64,000 bases of DNA from Zobellia russellii (lineage in GTDB: Bacteria; Bacteroidota; Bacteroidia; Flavobacteriales; Flavobacteriaceae), in assembly GCF_018728565.1 (NCBI RefSeq), contig NZ_JACSOI010000002.1:62001-126000 (forward strand). Reading direction: 5' to 3'. The notes under the pieces are model-generated. The model was not told the DNA's origin. It ran no database searches and saw nothing but the letters and a program-made list of their open reading frames with translations. Each line of letters starts with the position of its first letter. Positions within the stretch are counted from its first letter, which is position 1. Shown piece by piece: positions 46,901-55,978 of the stretch. A program made the translations under genes and the position numbers.

Positions 46901-49900
46901 TCGGATTTTGCTCACATTCCGTTTGGTCACCTCCACTTGTTGGCGCATCTACAACTGGACAACTACAATCCGGAGCCGTAATAGCCAAAGTCTTTGTACA
47001 GGCATTTGGTGCCGTAACCGTTAACGTAATATTGTTTCCGGCAGTAACTCCTGAAATCGTCCAGTTATTTCCACCATTATCTACTACTGTACCCTCTGTA
47101 GAAGTTACCGTTCCTTCGCTTACATCTACAGAAACCGAATAAGTCAATAAGTCCGGCGCACAAGCCGCCGCCGTTGCAATAGAAATATCTGGTGTATCTT
47201 GAATCGTTAAGTTTACCGGAGTTCTGGTAAAACTAGTACAAGAAGTTGAATTGTTTTCACTCTCCGCAAAGTACGTAATAGAACCAACCGTATTTAATGT
47301 TGGGCTGGCCACAACGTTTCCGCCAGTAGCCGCATCATACCAAACCACGCTTGACCCTGCAGATGCAGTTGCCGTAGCTGTCAATGTTTGAATTGGGTTT
47401 GCCTCACATTCCGTTTGGTCTCCTCCGCTAACGGGTGCACTTGGTACAGCCTCAATAGTTAGGGAAACCGCAGTTCTCGTTAAACTCGTACATGAAGTCG
47501 TACTATTTTCGCTTTGTGCATAGTACGTTGAAGTTCCTACAGTATTACGGGTTGGGCTAGCAACGATATTTCCACCTGAAGGGGCATCATACCAAACTAC
47601 CGTTGAACCTGATGGCACAGTTGCCGTAGCGGTCAAAGTTTGAATCGGGTTTTGCTCACATTCCGTTTGGTCACCTCCGCTTGTTGGTGCAGTTGGTGCC
47701 GCATCAATAGTTAAAACAATTGCCGTTCTGGTGCTACTCACACAGTTGGTCACATTATCACGACTCTCCGCATAATACGTTACCGACCCTGTTGTATTTA
47801 AAGAAGGGTCCGCTATTACACTGCCACCAGTTGGCGCATCATACCAAACTACAGTAGCATCTGCAGGTGGTGTTGCGGTAGCAGTCAACGTTTGAATAGG
47901 ATTTTGCTCACATTCCGTTTGGTCACCTCCACTTGTTGGAGCTGCCACCACTGGACAGCTACAGTCCGGAGCCGTAATATCTAAAGTTCGTGTACATGCA
48001 TTTGGTGCCGTAACCGTCAACGTAATATCAGTTCCGGAAGTGATACCCGAAATGGTCCAGTTATTCCCTCCGTTATCTACTACCGTACCTGCGGTAGAAG
48101 TCACTGTGCCCTCGCTCACATCAACAGAAACAGAATAGGTCAATAAATCGGCAGCACAGGTTGCCGCAGTTGAAACTGAAATATCCGGTGTATCTTGAAT
48201 GGTCAAACTCACTGGTGTTCTGGTGAAACTTGCACAAGAACTTGAGTTGTTGCTACTTTCCGCAAAATAGGTTACCGTACCAACCGCATTTAAAGTTGGA
48301 CTAGCAACTACATTTCCACCAGTTGCAGCGTCATACCAAACCACACTTGAACCTGCAGGTGCAGATGCCGTAGCGGTCAAAGTTTGAATAGGTGTAGCCT
48401 CACATTCCGTTTGGTCACCCCCACTTGTTGGTGCATTTGGTGTTTCATTTATTGTCAAAACCACAGCGGTACGTGTAGCACTCACACAATTGGTTACGTT
48501 TTGTACGCTTTCCGCATAATAGGTTATTGTACCTACTGTATTTCTTGTTGGGCTTCCTACCACGTTTCCACCCGTTGGCGCATCGTACCAAACTACAGTT
48601 GCATTAGCAGGTGGTGTTGCGGTAGCCGTTAATGTTTGAATCGGATTTTGCTCACATTCCGTTTGGTCTCCTCCACTTGTTGGGGCAGCTACTACCGGAC
48701 AGCTACAATTTGGTGCTGTTAAGGTTATAGATTCTGAACAAGAATTTGCCGCTGTTGTGGTTACCGTGATATTGTTACCCGCAGGGATATTCGAAATGGT
48801 CCAGTTGTTACCTCCGTTATTCGTTACCGTTCCTTCTGTGGATGTTACAGTTCCGTTACTCACATCTACCGATACCGAATAAGTTGAAAGGTCTGCGGAA
48901 CAAGTAGCACCTCCAGTGCTTTCTGTAATGGTAGGCGTATCTTGAATAGTAAGTACCACAGCTGTTCTGTTGTCACTCACACAAGATGTTGTATTATTTT
49001 CACTCTCCGCATAATACGTTACCGTTCCTACGGAATTTAGAGTTGGACTAGCAACTACAGTTCCACCCGTAGCAGCAGTATACCAAACTACACTAGACCC
49101 AGCTGGTGCCGTGGCTGTTGCCGTTAAAGTTTGAATAGGTGTTGCTTCACATTCCGTTTGGTTGCCTCCACTTGTTGGTGCAACTGGATTCGGTTCAATT
49201 GTTAAGCTGACCGCTGTTCGCGCATGGCTAACACAACTGGTGCTAATATTTTCACTTTCCGCATAATATGTTACCGTACCCACAGCATTTAAAGTTGGGC
49301 TTGCAACTATGTTTCCACCAGTTGCAGCATCGTACCAAGTAATGGAAGTTCCTGGTGCACTTGAAGCAGTTGCAGTAAGTGTTTGGGTTGGTGTTACCTC
49401 ACATTCCGTTTGATCACCTCCACTTGTTGGTGCCGCAGGAGCCGCTTGAATCGTTAGGTTTATAGCCGTTCTTGTTGTACTTGTACATCCATTTACATCA
49501 TCAACACTTTCAGCATAATAGGTAGTTGAACCAACCGTACTCCATGTGGGGCTTGCTACTACGTTTCCGTTAGAAGCAGCATCATACCACACTACACTTG
49601 CACCTGTAGGAGCTGTTGCCGTAGCCGTTAATGTCTGAATTGGATTTTGCTCACATTCCGTTTGGTCACCTCCACTTGTTGGAGCGTTTACTGTTGGGCA
49701 AGCACAATTAGGTGCATTGATGTTGATAACATCCGTACACGAATTTGCATCCGTTACGGTCACTGTTATATTATTTCCGGAAGGTATAGCTGAAATCGTC
49801 CAGTTATTTCCTCCGTTATCGGTTACCGTTCCTTCACTTGAAGTTACCGTACCTCTATCCACATCTACAGAAACCGAATACGTAGATAGGTCTGCAGAAC

Positions 49901-52900
49901 AGGTTTGCGAACTAGGCGTAACCGAAATGGTTGGATTGGGATGCATTGTTAAGGTTACCGCTGTTCTTGTTTCGCTCACACAACCACTACTTGTAGTTCT
50001 ACTTTCCGCGTAATAAGTTACAGTTCCGACAGCATTTAAAGTTGGGCTTACCGCACTACCACCTGTAGCGGCTGTATACCACATGACCGTGGCACCTGCA
50101 GGTGCAGTTGCTGTAGCTGTCATGGTTTGCGTAGGATTCACTTCACATTCTACCTGGTCACCACCACTTGCTGGAGCAGCCGGAATAGCATCAATTGTCA
50201 ACGTTACCGCTGTTCTTGAAAGTGAAATACAATTTGTAGTATTGTTTTGACTTTCGGCGTAATAGGTAACCGAACCGACCGAACTCCATTCTGGACTAGC
50301 CACAACATTACCCGCAGTAGGAGCATCATACCAAGTCAATGTAAAACCTGAAGGTACCGTTGCCGTTGCGGTTAAAGTTTGAATAGGATTTTGCTCACAT
50401 TCCGTTTGGTCACCTCCACTTGTTGGTGGAGCTGGCGCAGGTTGAATAGTAAGAGAAACAGCTGTTCGTGTTAAACTAGGACAACCTGTACTATTATCTT
50501 GACTTTCAGCATAAAAAATTTCAGTTCCGACAGAACTCCAATCCGGATTGGCGACTACGTTACCACCGGAAGCCGCATCATACCATACTAAAGTTGAACC
50601 AGCCGGTGCAGTTGCGGTAGCCGTTAACGTTTGAATAGGGTTTTCTTCACATTCTGTTTGGTCACCACCACTTGTTGGTGCTACGGGTGCAGGTTGAATA
50701 GTTAAGGTTACTGCAGTTCTACCCACACTTGGGCATCCGTTTACGGTATCATTACTTTCCGCATAATAGGTTATCGTTCCAACTGTATTTAAAGTCGGGC
50801 TTGCCACAACATTTCCGCCAGTAGCCGCATCGTACCATATGATGCTTGCCCCTGATGGAGGTATTGCCGTAGCGGTCAAAGTTTGTATCGGGTCTTCTTC
50901 ACATTCCGTTTGGTCGCCTCCACTTGTCGGAACTGGCGGAGCTGTATTTACCGTTAAAACCGCCTCGTCTGAGGTAGCATCCGAACAGCTTGCAGCTGGA
51001 CTTGTGGCTATTGCACGATATCTATTACCGCTCATGGTGAGGGTTACATTCGTTACGGTAAGTGTGTTTGTAGTTACTCCACTATGTGGTGCTGTATTGT
51101 TTAAATCATTCCAATTAGTGCCATCAAAAAGCTGCCATTGAATAACACCTGACCCAGAAGCCGCTACGTTAAAAGTAACTGTACCGCCTTCACAAACAGC
51201 TTCATTTGTAGGCTGCGTGGTTATGGTAGGTGCATCATACACATTGACATTTAATCTTGTTCTTCCTCCTTCACAAGTAGCACTTCCGTTTACACTTGAT
51301 TGTGTTACCCAAAAAGATTGTTGTCCCGCTGTTGACGTATCAGGAGTAGTCGTTCCTGGAATTTCGTTACCACCCGTTGCCGCATCGTACCATCTTAAAT
51401 TCGTTCCGGTTGCATGCGAGTCTAATTGTGCGGAAGCATCACCGATACAATAATCAACTGGTGAATTCACCGTGGGTGCCATTGGTATGGCATAAACTAT
51501 TACATCTATTTGCGTTCGTTCACTTTCACATGTGGTAGAATCATCTATTTGACTTACATAATAAGAAGTAGTTCCTGCAACGGCAGTACTTGGTGTTGGC
51601 GCTGTTGCACTAGCTGTTCCCCCTGTTGCTACCGTGTACCATTGTAAGGTATGATTTGAAAGCGCCGTTGCCACCAATGGTGTTGCGGTTTCCCCTACAC
51701 AATATTCTATAGGGCTATCCGCTGCTGGTGGAGCGGGTCTTGGTATTTGGTAAAGATCTATTGATAAGAAATTTTCACTGGTACACCCATTAGAATTTTG
51801 GGAATACACCGTATAGTTTCTAAAAAAATCAGCAGAAGCTGGTGCTGTGTAGGTCGTAACACCACTCGCTACCAAATTTCCGTTCCCGTCATACCAATTA
51901 GCTGTTTCACCACCCGCAACATCTACAGTTACGGACATCTCAGGAGGGGTATCTCCTTCGCAATATATGTATTCCGTTGAACCTGATGGTGGGTCTACAT
52001 CATTCTCTACTGTGATATTAAAAGACCTTTCTGAAAAATTACCAGAAGCATCTCTTACAGTATATCTAATAGTAGTAGTACCAATATCAAATTGATCACC
52101 GCTATTAAGTCCGGTTCCATCCGTTCTGAAAATTACATAATCTGCTAATTCACAACTCGTATCATTAATATTCGTAACAACGGTTCCAGGAATCAACAAA
52201 TCATCTAAATAAGCTTCCATACCAGAGTTGAACAATGAGGAAGATGAATATCTAATCCTTATTTGATAATTCCCGATTAAGTTAAAAGGAATAATTTCTT
52301 GTTGAACCCCTGTTGTCGTGTAAGTCTTACTAAAAAAATCAGTAGTAACCGTATTTCCATCCTCATCCAATATATCCAAATGAATAGAAGGAGAGTTCGT
52401 GACTGCAGATATACTATGAGAAAAAGTAATTTCTCCAAAGCCATTGAAGTAAAAAACCGGCGTTGTCATTGAACTTGCAAAAAAGGCATTACTAGATATT
52501 CCAGTGGAAACTAGATTACGGGAACCATTTATTTGGCCGCCATTAGTAATGGATGAACGCACAAACGTATAACATTGGTTAATAGCCGCTTCAAAATCCT
52601 GAAGTACGGGAGCTTCTCCTTCTCCAGGAGGACAGTTATCCGAAGCCGTTGGTTCTGCCCAAGTATGTGGGGCAGTACATGTGTTAGGGTCTGCGGTTAA
52701 AGTTACATCAGTAGGGAAAGTATCAAAAACGGGATCTTGGTTATCATCTACCGTTACATTAAAAGAACAAGTAGAAACATTCCCTCCCGCATCTTCGGCC
52801 CTATAAATAACAGCAGTAGTTCCCGGCAGAAAAGAATCTCCCGGACTATAATTGCTGGTAACGCTCACTGCATCTGCAGAAGCCGTGGGGGGTGTCCATG

Positions 52901-53117
52901 TTACTACAGCGCTACACTCATCGGTTGTATAGGTTACTACAACATCAGAAGGCGGACAATTAGAAAACGTTGGAGGTGCATCGACTGAAACTTCATTAGG
53001 AAAAAAAGCTTCGGTATCGGGAACGGGAATTTTCTCTACAAATTCAATATTCGTAGAAAAACTTGATAAGCTTGCCAGAAGCAAGATAGCAAAGAACACT
53101 TTTGGTAGGTTTCGCAT
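43968..53117 (-). CDS. Giant repeat adhesin with type IX secretion (gliding type B) C-terminal domain
   Basis: 3049 aa, surface adhesin. Signal peptide (VFFAILLLASLSSFS); two HYR-like domains (about 45-155); a jelly-roll-like insert (about 165-330); several Ig-like domains (about 380-720); a block of 14 Ig-like repeats, each with SGGDQTECE or a close variant, WYDAATGG and YYAES (about 730-2210), interrupted by four copies of a module with YSVSVDVSEGTVTSTEGTV; five DUF11 repeats (about 2296-2840) joined by four acidic linkers of the DPDSSPNNDDGDQSEDDE type, possible calcium sites; and a final 95-aa domain FSPNGDGANDIFFI..YNRWG..WDG..GTYYY, the gliding-motility-associated type B signal. SprB-like in plan. 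PorP/SprF partner follows directly. Confidence 0.93.
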   Translation of the reverse strand: MRNLPKVFFAILLLASLSSFSTNIEFVEKIPVPDTEAFFPNEVSVDAPPTFSNCPPSDVVVTYTTDECSAVVTWTPPTASADAVSVTSNYSPGDSFLPGTTAVIYRAEDAGGNVSTCSFNVTVDDNQDPVFDTFPTDVTLTADPNTCTAPHTWAEPTASDNCPPGEGEAPVLQDFEAAINQCYTFVRSSITNGGQINGSRNLVSTGISSNAFFASSMTTPVFYFNGFGEITFSHSISAVTNSPSIHLDILDEDGNTVTTDFFSKTYTTTGVQQEIIPFNLIGNYQIRIRYSSSSLFNSGMEAYLDDLLIPGTVVTNINDTSCELADYVIFRTDGTGLNSGDQFDIGTTTIRYTVRDASGNFSERSFNITVENDVDPPSGSTEYIYCEGDTPPEMSVTVDVAGGETANWYDGNGNLVASGVTTYTAPASADFFRNYTVYSQNSNGCTSENFLSIDLYQIPRPAPPAADSPIEYCVGETATPLVATALSNHTLQWYTVATGGTASATAPTPSTAVAGTTSYYVSQIDDSTTCESERTQIDVIVYAIPMAPTVNSPVDYCIGDASAQLDSHATGTNLRWYDAATGGNEIPGTTTPDTSTAGQQSFWVTQSSVNGSATCEGGRTRLNVNVYDAPTITTQPTNEAVCEGGTVTFNVAASGSGVIQWQLFDGTNWNDLNNTAPHSGVTTNTLTVTNVTLTMSGNRYRAIATSPAASCSDATSDEAVLTVNTAPPVPTSGGDQTECEEDPIQTLTATAIPPSGASIIWYDAATGGNVVASPTLNTVGTITYYAESNDTVNGCPSVGRTAVTLTIQPAPVAPTSGGDQTECEENPIQTLTATATAPAGSTLVWYDAASGGNVVANPDWSSVGTEIFYAESQDNSTGCPSLTRTAVSLTIQPAPAPPTSGGDQTECEQNPIQTLTATATVPSGFTLTWYDAPTAGNVVASPEWSSVGSVTYYAESQNNTTNCISLSRTAVTLTIDAIPAAPASGGDQVECEVNPTQTMTATATAPAGATVMWYTAATGGSAVSPTLNAVGTVTYYAESRTTSSGCVSETRTAVTLTMHPNPTISVTPSSQTCSADLSTYSVSVDVDRGTVTSSEGTVTDNGGNNWTISAIPSGNNITVTVTDANSCTDVININAPNCACPTVNAPTSGGDQTECEQNPIQTLTATATAPTGASVVWYDAASNGNVVASPTWSTVGSTTYYAESVDDVNGCTSTTRTAINLTIQAAPAAPTSGGDQTECEVTPTQTLTATASSAPGTSITWYDAATGGNIVASPTLNAVGTVTYYAESENISTSCVSHARTAVSLTIEPNPVAPTSGGNQTECEATPIQTLTATATAPAGSSVVWYTAATGGTVVASPTLNSVGTVTYYAESENNTTSCVSDNRTAVVLTIQDTPTITESTGGATCSADLSTYSVSVDVSNGTVTSTEGTVTNNGGNNWTISNIPAGNNITVTTTAANSCSESITLTAPNCSCPVVAAPTSGGDQTECEQNPIQTLTATATPPANATVVWYDAPTGGNVVGSPTRNTVGTITYYAESVQNVTNCVSATRTAVVLTINETPNAPTSGGDQTECEATPIQTLTATASAPAGSSVVWYDAATGGNVVASPTLNAVGTVTYFAESSNNSSSCASFTRTPVSLTIQDTPDISVSTAATCAADLLTYSVSVDVSEGTVTSTAGTVVDNGGNNWTISGITSGTDITLTVTAPNACTRTLDITAPDCSCPVVAAPTSGGDQTECEQNPIQTLTATATPPADATVVWYDAPTGGSVIADPSLNTTGSVTYYAESRDNVTNCVSSTRTAIVLTIDAAPTAPTSGGDQTECEQNPIQTLTATATVPSGSTVVWYDAPSGGNIVASPTRNTVGTSTYYAQSENSTTSCTSLTRTAVSLTIEAVPSAPVSGGDQTECEANPIQTLTATATASAGSSVVWYDAATGGNVVASPTLNTVGSITYFAESENNSTSCTSFTRTPVNLTIQDTPDISIATAAACAPDLLTYSVSVDVSEGTVTSTEGTVVDNGGNNWTISGVTAGNNITLTVTAPNACTKTLAITAPDCSCPVVDAPTSGGDQTECEQNPIQTLTATATPPADATIVWYDAPTGGSVVADPSLSTVGTAIFYAESVENVTNCISSTRTAVTLTMEATPADPISGGDQVECDANPTQTLTATATAPAGASIVWYDAATGGTVVANPILDAVGNVTYYAESSDDTSACTSFNRTAVSLTIHPLPNVVANATTTTINAGEPVTLTGSGATSYVWDNGVTDGDTVYPLVTTTYTVIGTDGNTCENTDSLTITVNATSDIRIEKIVDDAAPNVGDTVTFTLTAYNDGPSDDIGGTVINDVLPTGYTITGDTSGAGNGTYDAVSGDWTLSALTNGNSVAIDISATVNAPTATPNEFLNIAQVISATNYDSDSAPNNDDGDQSEDDEASAEVIPQVADLEVTNTISQPSGNPDDIVVLTVTVQNNGPDDATNVSLENIVPDGFTVTTVNDAGTQSGNTITWSGLTIPNGTTTTLTYDATVNDPTNVADEYLNTVQVTTVDQYDPDSVPNNEDGDQSEDDEDAVSMRLQSSDLEIVNTVNPDSGNPGDTLTFSIEIINSSTDDATGIALENYVPTGFTVTTINDGGTQTGNTISWNGLTVPGGTSQTITFEVTINVPTNTDGEYFNTVQVTTVDQLDPDSSPNNDDGDQSEDDEDNAEIVLIPADLSLSKNLSAASNPTPNAGDTVTFEVTVTNDGPGIATNVSVEDVLPIGYTLGTVNNGGVVSGNTITWSMATVGVGSQTVSYEVTLNAPTNAIGEYDNIAQITAMDQFDPDSSPNNDDGNQSEDDEVLHIINAPSVDLEISKMVDKSQTFHGDTVVFRVIVGNNDAYEATNIGIEDVLPSGYVLVSHTADYGAYNETTSTWEIPSLPVDTEANLEMTVTVTDVDDYTNVAELIYVDQIDLNMDNDRAEATPDVTQSSCLTVYNEFSPNGDGANDIFFIECIEEYPDNVLTVYNRWGTMVFTTIGYDNTWDGRSLDRAKLGDSDQLPVGTYYYTLELGDGTTSPKSGWLYISR
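46480..50940 (-). repeat. Coding repeat block of the giant adhesin
   Basis: DNA repeats of roughly 240-250 bp encode the 14 Ig-like units, with the well-conserved stretch GGTGGAGGTGACCAAACGG in most units on the minus strand. Units are grouped in twos to four between four spacer modules, giving a longer-period repeat of about 0.7-1 kb. The near-identity of some groups implies recent duplication or recombination. Confidence 0.8.
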
Positions 53118-53446
53118 AATTTATGTAAAACTTCAAGACATGCCCTAGATTTTATTCAATCTTGAGCATATTTAGTTATACATAACGCAAATTCCGCATC
53201 CTAATATTTGTAAATGCCAAAATTGTTGTGAATAATTAACAATTTGTTGTGTGCATGACTTTTAACAAGGTTATATTATTTAATAAAATGATAAAAACTT
53301 AAAAAACAGTGATTTAAAAAGTAGGTATTCAGCCACAAATATACCCTAGGGTATATAGAACCGAAGGCAGTACCAGTTATGCAATTATCGATAATCTGCA
53401 CATCAAATTTTACTTAAAATATTGCCGAGATCAACTACTGTTTTTT
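53118..53446. promoter_or_regulatory. Adhesin upstream region with an 18-bp palindrome
   Basis: This gap precedes the giant adhesin gene. Its one clear structure is the perfect palindrome ATATACCCTAGGGTATAT at 53339-53356, about 220 bp upstream of the start codon. It has no loop or T-run, so it reads as a protein site rather than a terminator. No TAnnTTTG box was confidently placed. Confidence 0.4.
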
Positions 53447-53529
53447 TTACCATTTCTGGTACCCGTTGTTATGTGTTTTATCCGTTAAAGGATACAATAT
53501 AACTATAGGCGTACCACCTTATACCTCAT
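53447..53529 (-). pseudogene. Decayed tandem copy of the RraA gene tail
   Basis: Reading on the minus strand directly after the RraA stop, one frame gives VMNEV, a stop, GGTPIVILYPLTDKTHNNGYQKW and a stop. The intact gene ends VMSEVQKGRSIVGLYPLTDK then AYSAQFKQWM. The shared blocks VM-EV, IV-LYPLTDK and KW show that this is a duplicate of the last 35 or so codons with an internal stop and small deletions. It overlaps the final RraA codons by a few bases. Confidence 0.75.
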
Positions 53530-54252
53530 TCATAACTTATTCTTCAAAAACATCCATTGCTTAAATTGTGCGCTATATGCTTTATCCGTTAGCGGGTATA
53601 GACCTACAATAGACCTCCCTTTTTGAACTTCACTCATTACATAACTTTCAAACTGTGTCATTTGTAAACATTCATCGGCTACTATATCTGCAATTTCCGA
53701 GGGAATGACCATAACGCCATCATCATCTCCTACGATAAAATCACCGGGAAAAACAGCAACATCACCACAACCAATGGGCTCATTAACGGCAATAGCTTGG
53801 TGCAAAGTCAAATTGGTTGGGGCGGTAGGTCTGTTGTGGTAAGATGCAAAATTAAGGTCGGCAATTTCGCCCGCGTCTCTGAACCCACCATCCGTAACCA
53901 TACCCTCAACCCCACGTACCATTAAGCGTGTAGCCAATATAGAACCTGCAGATGCCGCTCGGGCATCCTTTCTACTATCAATGACCAGAACATATCCTTT
54001 AGGGCATTCTTCTACGGCAACACGTTGCAAATGTCTAGGATTTTGAAATACCGTAATAGGATTTAAGTCTTCCCTAGCAGGAATATAACGGAGTGTATAG
54101 GCTTTTCCCACCATAGTAGGTTTTCCGCTCTTCACCGGCTTCACATCCTGTATAAACTGGTTCTTTAATCCTTTTTTGAACAAACAGGTAGCAATAGTAG
54201 CTGTGCTTACCTTTCTAAGTTTGTCCGTTGTGGTTTCACTTTTTTCTGCCAT
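53530..54252 (-). CDS. RraA-like protein (HMG/CHA aldolase family)
   Basis: 240 aa, cytoplasmic. The fold is that of RraA/4-hydroxy-4-methyl-2-oxoglutarate aldolases: TATIATCLFKKGL (N-terminal helix), MVGKAYTLRY, VLVIDSRKDARAASAGSILATR (metal- and substrate-binding loop with Gly-Ser), GMVTDGGFRDAGEI (the catalytic R-D pair) and VFPGDFIVGDDDGVMVIP. Members either cleave oxo-acids or inhibit RNase E; Bacteroidota lack a typical RNase E partner here, so an aldolase or carboxylyase role in uronate breakdown is more plausible. 21 bp after the TIM-barrel gene and in the divergent half of the alginate locus. A broken tail copy follows. Confidence 0.8.
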   Translation of the reverse strand: MAEKSETTTDKLRKVSTATIATCLFKKGLKNQFIQDVKPVKSGKPTMVGKAYTLRYIPAREDLNPITVFQNPRHLQRVAVEECPKGYVLVIDSRKDARAASAGSILATRLMVRGVEGMVTDGGFRDAGEIADLNFASYHNRPTAPTNLTLHQAIAVNEPIGCGDVAVFPGDFIVGDDDGVMVIPSEIADIVADECLQMTQFESYVMSEVQKGRSIVGLYPLTDKAYSAQFKQWMFLKNKL

Positions 54253-54273
54253 GTTCAGGTTGTTTAGGTTTTA

Positions 54274-55242
54274 TTATTCTGCTTTTGCCCATGTCTCTTT
54301 TAGAAAGATAAGGTCCTTTTTCATTTTTGCATATATTTGGTCCTTATCCATGGTAATTTGTTTTGCACCGTGTTCAGCACCTCCAAGATCATATTCTAGG
54401 TGTAGCGATACAGGTACGTTTATCTTATATTTTTTTAATAAAGAAAAGTAGCGATTAAAATCTACCATGCCTTCCCCTAAAGGTGTATTTACCGGCTTCC
54501 ATTGGCCATTGAACTTTCCCCATTTGAAATCTTTTATAACTATTGACCTTATATACGGAGCAATACGCCGCAAATCCAATTCCCAACTCATACCTCCCTC
54601 TACAACTGCATGGCGTATATCATACTGGCAACCCAAATACCTACTTTCGGGAGATGGCAATAAAGGAGGCATGTCCCAAATAGGAGCCCCAACATGGTTT
54701 CCTGCGTGATTCTGATAACACCCTATCAAATCTAGATTACCGTTTACCATCTCTAGTTCCTTAAAAAGTTTCCGGTAAGTTCGTTGACAATCCTCTATAC
54801 TTTGGTCATCAGGATAACTGAGCCACCCGGTCCTATAATGTGTTATACCCAACTTACTAGCTGTTTTCAGTACTTTTTTGTCAACATCCGTTTTAAATTC
54901 GAGAACATTGGTTGTCATCATTTTTGGACTAAGCCCATACTTTTTCATGGCCTCAATAGCCTTAGGCAAGTCGCGCTCCACATTTTCCGGAAGAATATGT
55001 CCCTTGGGCCTCACGGTTAAATCCAAACCATTAAATCCTATTTTGGAAGCTACTTCAGACATTCCTTCATACCCTAGAAATTGCAAGTGTTTTGAAAACA
55101 AATAAATCTGAAGCTCATTATCGGATTCATAGGGTCCTGATGAAAACGAACTTACCAGCGGCAAAACAGGTATTGCCAAAAGTCCAAAACCAGATTTTTT
55201 CAAGAAGTTTCTACGGTCCTTCGTACGTTCAGAATTACTCAT
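54274..55242 (-). CDS. Sugar-phosphate isomerase/epimerase-like TIM-barrel protein, exported
   Basis: 322 aa. The start MSNSERTKDRRNFLKKSGFG carries a twin-arginine-like DRRNFLKKSG before a hydrophobic stretch, suggesting Tat export. The mature part is an AP-endonuclease-2 type TIM barrel: EVASKIGFNGLDLTVR, KLGITHYRTGW, HAGNHVGAP, QYDIRHAVVEGG, IVIKDFKWGK and VSLHLEYDLGG, with the usual His/Glu/Asp metal ligands. Related proteins isomerise or epimerise sugars, some act on keto-sugars. Shares the divergent control region at 55291-55330 with the kinase gene, so it probably belongs to the same regulon. Confidence 0.83.
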   Translation of the reverse strand: MSNSERTKDRRNFLKKSGFGLLAIPVLPLVSSFSSGPYESDNELQIYLFSKHLQFLGYEGMSEVASKIGFNGLDLTVRPKGHILPENVERDLPKAIEAMKKYGLSPKMMTTNVLEFKTDVDKKVLKTASKLGITHYRTGWLSYPDDQSIEDCQRTYRKLFKELEMVNGNLDLIGCYQNHAGNHVGAPIWDMPPLLPSPESRYLGCQYDIRHAVVEGGMSWELDLRRIAPYIRSIVIKDFKWGKFNGQWKPVNTPLGEGMVDFNRYFSLLKKYKINVPVSLHLEYDLGGAEHGAKQITMDKDQIYAKMKKDLIFLKETWAKAE

Positions 55243-55290
55243 AATTAGCTATTTAAGGTATATTTTTTTACTTAACATTTTGTTAATAGC

Positions 55291-55330
55291 CAAATATAAC
55301 TATATTTGGTAAACCAAATTGGTTAACCAA
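55291..55330. promoter_or_regulatory. Divergent promoters with tandem palindromic operator (copy 1)
   Basis: Two adjoining palindromes, TTGGTAAACCAA (55306-55317) and TTGGTTAACCAA (55319-55330), are separated by one A, a 13-bp step. On the plus strand TATATTTG (55301-55308) is a perfect TAnnTTTG box with TTG 18 bp upstream (55280-55282), so the operator covers the box and the probable start site. On the minus strand another TATATTTG lies at 55298-55291. Binding would block both the kinase gene and the TIM-barrel/RraA genes. Confidence 0.8.
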
Positions 55331-55341
55331 TTTTTTAACAG

Positions 55342-55839
55342 ATGAAGAAAAAAGAAAATTTTATTGTTATTCTAGTAGGCCTTTGCGGTACCGGAAAGAG
55401 CATTGCCGGTCAGAAAATTGCACAAAAACTAGAAATCCCCTTTTTTGATGCCGATGTTGTTCTTCACCCTGAATTACAGGAAGATAAGAAAAATAATAAT
55501 ACCAACTCCAAATGGTTATCTGCCATTACAAACCTTATTGAAGAAGAGTTCTCAAAAAAGGGCTGCGTAGTTTCTTGCTCCATATTAAAGAAAGAGCAAC
55601 GACTACAACTTTCTGAGAATCTAGGCCATGAAATTGATTGGATTTTTATGAGCGGTACCTACGAAGCTATAAACCAACGTCTAGAAACAAGTGGTACTCA
55701 ACGACAAACTGAATCTTCACTAGAGTCCGACTTTCAACTTTTAGAGATTCCAAAGCGGGCTTTGACCGTAGATATTTCTTTTTCGGAACAGGAAATTGTA
55801 GATACCATCCTAAAATATCTAGCTCGTAAATACGGTTGA
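55342..55839 (+). CDS. Gluconokinase-like (GntK/shikimate-kinase fold) sugar-acid kinase
   Basis: 165 aa. P-loop VGLCGTGKS (about 12-20), FFDADVVLHPELQ (the Asp-containing site that in GntK begins 'DGDxxHP'), and VVSCSILKKEQRLQL equal to the SCSALKxxYR segment of gluconokinases; MSGTYEAINQRLETS matches the lid helix. It phosphorylates a sugar acid with ATP, cytoplasmic. Start codon lies 12 bp after the operator. In this alginate-type locus the substrate is probably a uronate-derived acid rather than gluconate, which is inference. Confidence 0.78.
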   Translation: MKKKENFIVILVGLCGTGKSIAGQKIAQKLEIPFFDADVVLHPELQEDKKNNNTNSKWLSAITNLIEEEFSKKGCVVSCSILKKEQRLQLSENLGHEIDWIFMSGTYEAINQRLETSGTQRQTESSLESDFQLLEIPKRALTVDISFSEQEIVDTILKYLARKYG

Positions 55840-55915
55840 AAAGCCGTTTAAAACAGTAAACCGTTAAAATTCAAGATATAATACCCCAATAATTTGGTCA
55901 ACAAAAAAATATTTC

Positions 55916-55945
55916 TATTTTTGGTAAACCAAACTGGTTAACCAA
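55916..55945 (+). promoter_or_regulatory. Promoter with tandem palindromic operator (copy 2), PL17 gene
   Basis: TATTTTTG (55916-55923) fits the -7 box, with TTG 19 bp upstream (55894-55896). Overlapping it are TTGGTAAACCAA (55921-55932), a single A and CTGGTTAACCAA (55934-55945), one base different from copy 1. The ATG at 55979 leaves a leader of about 50 nt, which supports that start. Confidence 0.8.
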
Positions 55946-55978
55946 TTTAATTATCTGATTTTGGTCCAATACACAAAC

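Noticed and set aside
46480-50940. Regular DNA repeats that might suggest a CRISPR or satellite array
   Set aside because: They lie in one continuous reading frame and code for Ig-like domains; units are about 240 bp, far longer than CRISPR repeats.
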